From Asterias rubens (Eukaryota; Echinodermata; Asteroidea; Forcipulatida; Asteriidae), in assembly GCF_902459465.1 (NCBI RefSeq), contig NC_047064.1, positions 7,714,762-7,778,761 of the forward strand: a stretch of DNA of 64,000 nucleotides, read 5' to 3'. Numbering within the stretch: the first letter of the stretch is position 1; each line of letters opens with the position of its first letter. Below the pieces are notes generated by a model. That model did not search any database, was not told the origin of the DNA, and saw nothing but the letters and a program-made list of their open reading frames with translations. The translations under genes and the position numbers were made by a program. This document shows, one piece after another, positions 59,400 through 64,000 of the stretch.

Positions 59400-59589
59400 G
59401 AGCTCATTGTACATACAAGACACAACATTAGTATTCTGTGCACTTCATGTTGTGAAATCACATTTTTGTAGTGGTCTTTGACATTTAGCTTCAAACACGC
59501 GAATGAATAATTAGTTGGAAAGCCTTTTTATTTCACAGACCTTACAGATGATCAGCCGTACACGCACCTGCCTTCTGTTTCCTCACAAG

Positions 59590-59951
59590 TTAAAGGCACT
59601 GGACACTATTTGTAATTACTCAAAACAATTTTTAGCATAAAAACTTACTTGGTGACGAGCAACGGGGTAAAACATTGTGAGAAACGACATAAGATTGCCC
59701 TCTGAAGTAACTTGGATTTTGAGAAAAAGGTAACTTCTCACTCAAATATTAAAGACTTCGGCTGAAGCCTTTCATTATGCATCTGAAAGCACACAACTTA
59801 ATGCAGCAAGGGTATTTTTCTGTCATTCTCTTGTATCTTCGATGACCAATTGAACCAAAATTTTCACAGGTTTGTTATAATTATGTTGGGATACACCAAG
59901 TGAGACTCCTGGGCTTTAAAAATTATTACCAAACGTGTTCAATGCCTTTAA
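59590..59951 (+). mobile_element. TTAA-flanked MITE family A, copy
   Basis: Ends TTAAAGGCACTGGACACTAT and ACGTGTTCAATGCCTTTAA, with TTAA at both borders. The family landmarks are in order, including GCAGCAAGGGTATTTTTCTG and AAATTTTCACAGGTTTGTTA. Confidence 0.8.
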
Positions 59952-60543
59952 ACAAAGTTTTACTGAGCTTACAAAAATGGACACACGCGTGACATGCCCG
60001 TTCACGCAATACCGCAAATAAAAACCATTTTCTAATTGATCTCGAAATAGAAATACCTGTCTGATTAACTCGATGACTAATTTTAACACTCTGTCAAGTT
60101 AATCTGTCAAGTTAATTTGGAACCTCACCTCAAAGCTAGCTTATTTCTCCATGCGTGTATATCGACCGTACACCTGTGTCGTTTGGGCGGGGTGTGTGGG
60201 GGGGGGGGTAGGATACAACAAGATCACCACTGGTCAAAAAGTTGAGCTGTGCATGTAGCCCGTTGACATTTTCACCAATGGTCAACAGAGGGCGTTATTA
60301 GTATATCGGAAACAGTTTCACTCGAATTGTTCCTGCTGAAAATGTGCCACGTGGTATAAATATTATACAAACGCTTGTTTACTTGCTCTATGTGTGTTTA
60401 AACAAATAATTCTAAAATAATAAGCTTGTAACCTCTCGTACGTGTTTGACGTAATCAATTACGTTACTTTCTTCCTCCCTGGTTACACACGTAGCGCATG
60501 TGGTGGTAGGCCTACATGATGTCAATGTGCGTGCATGTACTTG

Positions 60544-60625
60544 ACGGCGGCAACGAAGGCGATTGCCCTTTTACCAAGCAGAAAATGCATTGGTGCCCCT
60601 GCCCTTTCAAAAACGAAGCATACAC
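60544..60625 (+). repeat. Family C short repeat, internally deleted copy
   Basis: GGCGGCAACGAAGGCGATTG runs directly into CCAAGCAGAAAATGCATTGG and CCCTTTCAAAAACGAAGCAT. About 80 bp of the family middle is missing. Confidence 0.65.
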
Positions 60626-60710
60626 ATGTATAAAAAAGCCTGCTGTAAAATACATGAGCGATCAACCAGAATGGTATTATTGCAGTGGATGGAAAGTATA
60701 ACGGGTTATC

Positions 60711-61110
60711 TTAAAGGAACACGTTGCCTTGGAGCGGGTCGAGTTGGTCTTTGAAAAGCGTTTTTAACCGTTTGTTAAAAAATGCATAATAATGGGTAGA
60801 AAGCTAGATGTTGTAAAGGTAGAATACAATGATCCACACAAACATGCCTCGAAACTGCACGGTTTTCCTTTTACCTCGTCGACTAACACGGTCGGCCATA
60901 TTTTATGAGAGTCAAATTCTTGACTCCCATAAATGGCCGACCGTGTTAGTTCGCACAGTAAAAGCAAAACCACGCAATTTCACGGCAAACTTGTGTGGAT
61001 CATTGTATTCTACTTTTAAAACATCTTTCCAACATATACATTTTGTAAAGAAACGGTTACACACGCTTATTATAGACCAACTCTTCCCATCCAAGGCAAT
61101 GCCCAAACGG
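60711..61110. mobile_element. Long foldback MITE family F, copy 1
   Basis: The left arm TTAAAGGAACACGTTGCCTT, GAAAAGCG and ATGATCCACACA is mirrored on the right by TGTGTGGATCATTGTATTC and ATCCAAGGCAAT. The centre holds TAACACGGTCGGCCAT and its complement ATGGCCGACCGTGTTA. The extreme right end has decayed. At about 400 bp it is nearly all inverted repeat. Confidence 0.8.
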
Positions 61111-61645
61111 TCTACATACCATTGTAACCTGTGACGTCACATGCTTGCTAGAAGAGCCACATGTAGTGGACTTTCTGCAGGCACGATTTGTACCCAGCCA
61201 AATGGAAGAATGTACTCCTAAAAAAGGGCCATTAATCAGTGACATCGTGGTTTATGATAATTATTTGTGTTATACCAACACCGATGTTGTATGGGTCAAA
61301 CACAAATATTATTCTTGATCCGGTATCATCCCTGATGCAAGTTTAGATACAATTTGAAAGTTCCTAGTTATCTTGCATAATTAATATTCCATTTCGAAAT
61401 CAATTGTGTTACCATCCCTTGTTTATTTATATTATATCTACAGAGAAAGTTTTATGGGACAAGGTGAATTTCCGTAGGCATAAAACAAATATGCTATGTT
61501 GGCGTAACGCCCCCCCCCCCCAAAGATAGGGTAGGTAGGTAGGGATTCCCCCCCCCCCCCACCCTCTCAGCAACGAAAATGACATGTTTTACGCGATAAC
61601 AAAATAAAACAAGGCTACACACAACAAAAGTAGTATAATTATTTT

Positions 61646-62015
61646 TTAAAGACAGTGGACACTATTGGTAATTACTCAAAATAATTATTAACATAAAACC
61701 TCACTTGGTAACAAGTAATGGGGAGTTGTTGATGGTATAAAACATTGTGAGAAGTGCCTCCCTCTGAAGTGCCATAGTTTTTGAGAAAGAAGTAATTTTC
61801 CACGAATTTGATTTCGAGACCTCAGATTTAGAATTTTGAGGTCTCGAAATCAAGCATCTGAAAGCACACAACTTCGTGTGACAAGGGTGTTTTTTCTTTC
61901 AGTATTATCTCGCAACTTTGATGACCGATTGAGCTCAAATTTTCACAGGTGTGTTATTTTATGCATACGTTAAGACTGGTCTTTGACAATTACCAACAGT
62001 GTCCAATGTCTTTAA
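61646..62015 (+). mobile_element. TTAA-flanked MITE family A, well-preserved copy
   Basis: Starts TTAAAGACAGTGGACACTAT and ends CCAACAGTGTCCAATGTCTTTAA. The interior also has an inverted pair, GAGACCTCAGATTTAG and TTTTGAGGTCTC. Its right-hand TTAA (62012-62015) is also the left edge of the next element. Confidence 0.85.
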
Positions 62016-62350
62016 AGGAACACGTTGCCTTGGATCGGTCGAGTTGGTATTTGAAAAGCGTTCCTAACCGTTTGTTATAAAATACGGTTAGAAAGATGCT
62101 TTAAAAGTAGAACACAATGATCCACACACATTTGCCTCAAAATTGCGTGGTTTTCATTATACTTCGCGAACTAACACCGTCGGCCATTTATGGGAGTCAA
62201 ATTTGACTCCCATAAATTTTGAGGAAAATGTGTGTGGATCATTGTATTCTACTTTTAAAGCATCTTTCTAACCGTATTTTATAACAAACGGTTAGGAACG
62301 CTTTTCAAATACCAACTCGACCGATCCAAGGCAACGACGTGTTCCTTTAA
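62012..62350. mobile_element. Long foldback MITE family F, copy 2
   Basis: TTAAAGGAACACGTTGCCTT at the left is mirrored by AAGGCAACGACGTGTTCCTTTAA at the right. The arms are nearly perfect for about 150 bp (CGGTCGAGTTGGTATTTGAA and complement; AACCGTTTGTTATAAAATAC and complement). It is shorter in the centre than copy 1. Confidence 0.9.
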
Positions 62351-63228
62351 ACTCTTGATGGCATTTATTTTATTTTAAGTCTTTAATAAAACATATCCAG
62401 GGTCGGCCGTATTTAGGGTAGGTCGGGTTACGGCAACATAATATTTATTTTTGTATGCCTTATTAATAATCTGACCCTAATCTAAAATTATGGTCAGACG
62501 CAAAATTTCACAGCACCGAACCGATCGCAATTCCCAACATGTAGCGTATAAAAAAAAAATCCTCAATCGATCATTCTACGTGTACCCATTGGTAAACATC
62601 AATATTATTTTACAGCTTATCTGCAAAAAAACTAGGTGTTATATCTTCTACATATGGTTATATCGAGCTTTCTATCGGGGTGTCACCGCTCATCCATCGA
62701 CCCACGTACGGGGGGGGGGGGTCGGGACAGGGAGCGTCCCTGGCGGCACTTTCTTTGATCTCGATTGGGCGGAAAATCGCTCCCAGCTGCAGGCTACTGG
62801 ATTGGCCATACTTCTTGTCAGTTGTAAAATTATTTGAAACCGTTATTAAAGGAAGGTTCCACCAGTTGGTATGTGGGAAGATACGGTGACACAATTGTTT
62901 TTCTTCAGAAAGTTCACTTCTACATAACCTTTGAAAAATTCATACAAAATAATATATATATATTATATATATATTTTTTTTTTGGGGGGGGGGTGGAAAT
63001 AACACTCAAAACAAAACAAAACAGTCAATTGACTTCTCTGGATGCGCTCTACAATGTTTTTATTTATTACTATAATTAATATAATGTTTCCACAAAATAC
63101 AGATGCTTTGTCGACTATAAGATTCAGAACACAGAGTAGGCCTTTATTTGTTTCAGCTCGGCAATTGCATGTAGGGAATGTAATGGGATTGTATTCAAAC
63201 ACTCACTCGCTGAAAATAATTTAAACAG
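62351..63228. other. Intergenic stretch, no gene recognised
   Basis: It holds poly-G runs (62709-62718 and about 62983-62991) and an AT palindrome (TATATATATTATATATATAT at about 62952). The short ORFs here have no family motif. Confidence 0.5.
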
Positions 63229-63432
63229 TTAAAGCCATGTCACATGAGGCAATTTACGGGCAACCAGTTCCAGGCAATCTCCAAGAAGAAAATGTTCACA
63301 TATTCTTCTCGTGGATCGTAAGCCATTGTTTAAACAATTACCCGTGTGCCACCTAAGTGGTCCTGTAGCATGCACTGCAGTTGGTTGCCTCCAAGTTGCC
63401 TGCAAAAGTTGCCTCGTGTGACAAGGCCTTTA
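63229..63432. mobile_element. Short MITE with inverted ends (GTCACATGAGGCAA type)
   Basis: TTAAAGCCATGTCACATGAGGCAA at the left and TTGCCTCGTGTGACAAGGCCTTTA at the right are imperfect inverted repeats. The interior has several GGCAAC/GTTGCC motifs. It is about 204 bp without coding capacity. Confidence 0.7.
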
Positions 63433-64000
63433 CTGAGCTTTCTCACTTTTAGATATACTTTTTTTAGCAAAAATTACGAAAATTGTGACTGCGTTGGTGG
63501 TTCATGTAAAGAGAATAATCACAGATAATTATTAATTATAGGCCCTGCCTCGTTTTGATTGCAAAATAATCTAAACGACAGAAGAAGCAACGTAGCCACC
63601 GCATGAAAATGGTGTCTCTGCAACAGGCATAGCGTATACCGTAGAAACCACGTGCCCATACTATTATACGTAGTAAAATCAATAAATTATACCATTTACA
63701 ATGATGTGAACGTGTGCAATTCAGACCCTGACCTTAAAACCCTCATATTAAACACATATTGCCATTGATCTTAAAAATGTATCAATCGAAAACAAGAACA
63801 ATATATATTAATAAAACATGGGTATACAATTTTAAAAGAAGAGCAACAAAAAAACATGTCACTTGCAGTTTTCGAAACACATGTTAACACAGTGGGCTGC
63901 TTTCATAGTGCCTTTTGAATGTCCATGGGCAATATTGGTAAACGTCAAAGAATAAGCGAGTATCCACACTGATGTGAACCAACATAACACATAACAAACA

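Noticed and set aside
59520..59590. Candidate exon after TTTATTTCACAG (frame DLTDDQPYTHLPSVSSQ)
   Set aside because: Good acceptor but only about 17 codons before a MITE; no donor and no partner found.

Overview
This window is metazoan nuclear DNA: spliced genes with GT-AG introns, long introns and intergenic spaces full of short transposable elements, and many poly-C/poly-G tracts. The gene content and the repeat style (AT-rich TTAA-flanked MITEs, foldback elements, tRNA-derived SINEs, a CR1/L2-type LINE carrying a 2A peptide) point to an echinoderm, most likely a sea star or a related class. The phylum is an inference; the two main gene identities are read directly from the sequence.

Layout. 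(1) Bases 1-213 (+) hold the last 70 codons of an unidentified gene with a Glu/Asp-rich tail; decayed copies of its 3' end follow to about 830. (2) GTF2A2 (TFIIA gamma subunit) lies on the minus strand, 8973 to 2874. It has three coding exons, all joined in phase 0, and encodes 107 aa; its two introns carry several MITEs. (3) Bases 9013-20265 are intergenic, with a frameshifted CR1/L2-type LINE (about 9546-13534), SINEs and MITEs. (4) A complete inhibitory Smad gene (SMAD6/7 class, closer to SMAD6) lies on the plus strand, 21070-55881. Its four coding exons (442, 54, 123 and 545 nt) are all joined in phase 1 and encode 387 aa; the third intron is 31.5 kb. A CpG-rich promoter with a TATA box (20524) and a perfect GTCTAGAC Smad-binding palindrome (20288) lies upstream. 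(5) Bases 55882-64000 hold the probable 3' UTR and a repeat-rich flank with one GC-rich island (58600-59230).

The two complete genes are divergently transcribed, about 11.5 kb apart. GTF2A2 is a general RNA polymerase II initiation factor. The Smad is the feedback inhibitor of BMP/TGF-beta signalling. The Smad-binding palindrome, the PPPPY motif for HECT ubiquitin ligases (encoded alone on a 54-nt exon) and an upstream-ORF-rich leader together look like a conserved feedback-inhibitor locus.

I see no convincing wholly new system. The items most worth a second look are the Smad-binding element plus uORF leader, the 2A-bearing LINE, the decayed duplications of a gene's 3' end, the near-perfect 176-bp tandem duplication in the Smad intron, and two MITE families that abut and share one TTAA.
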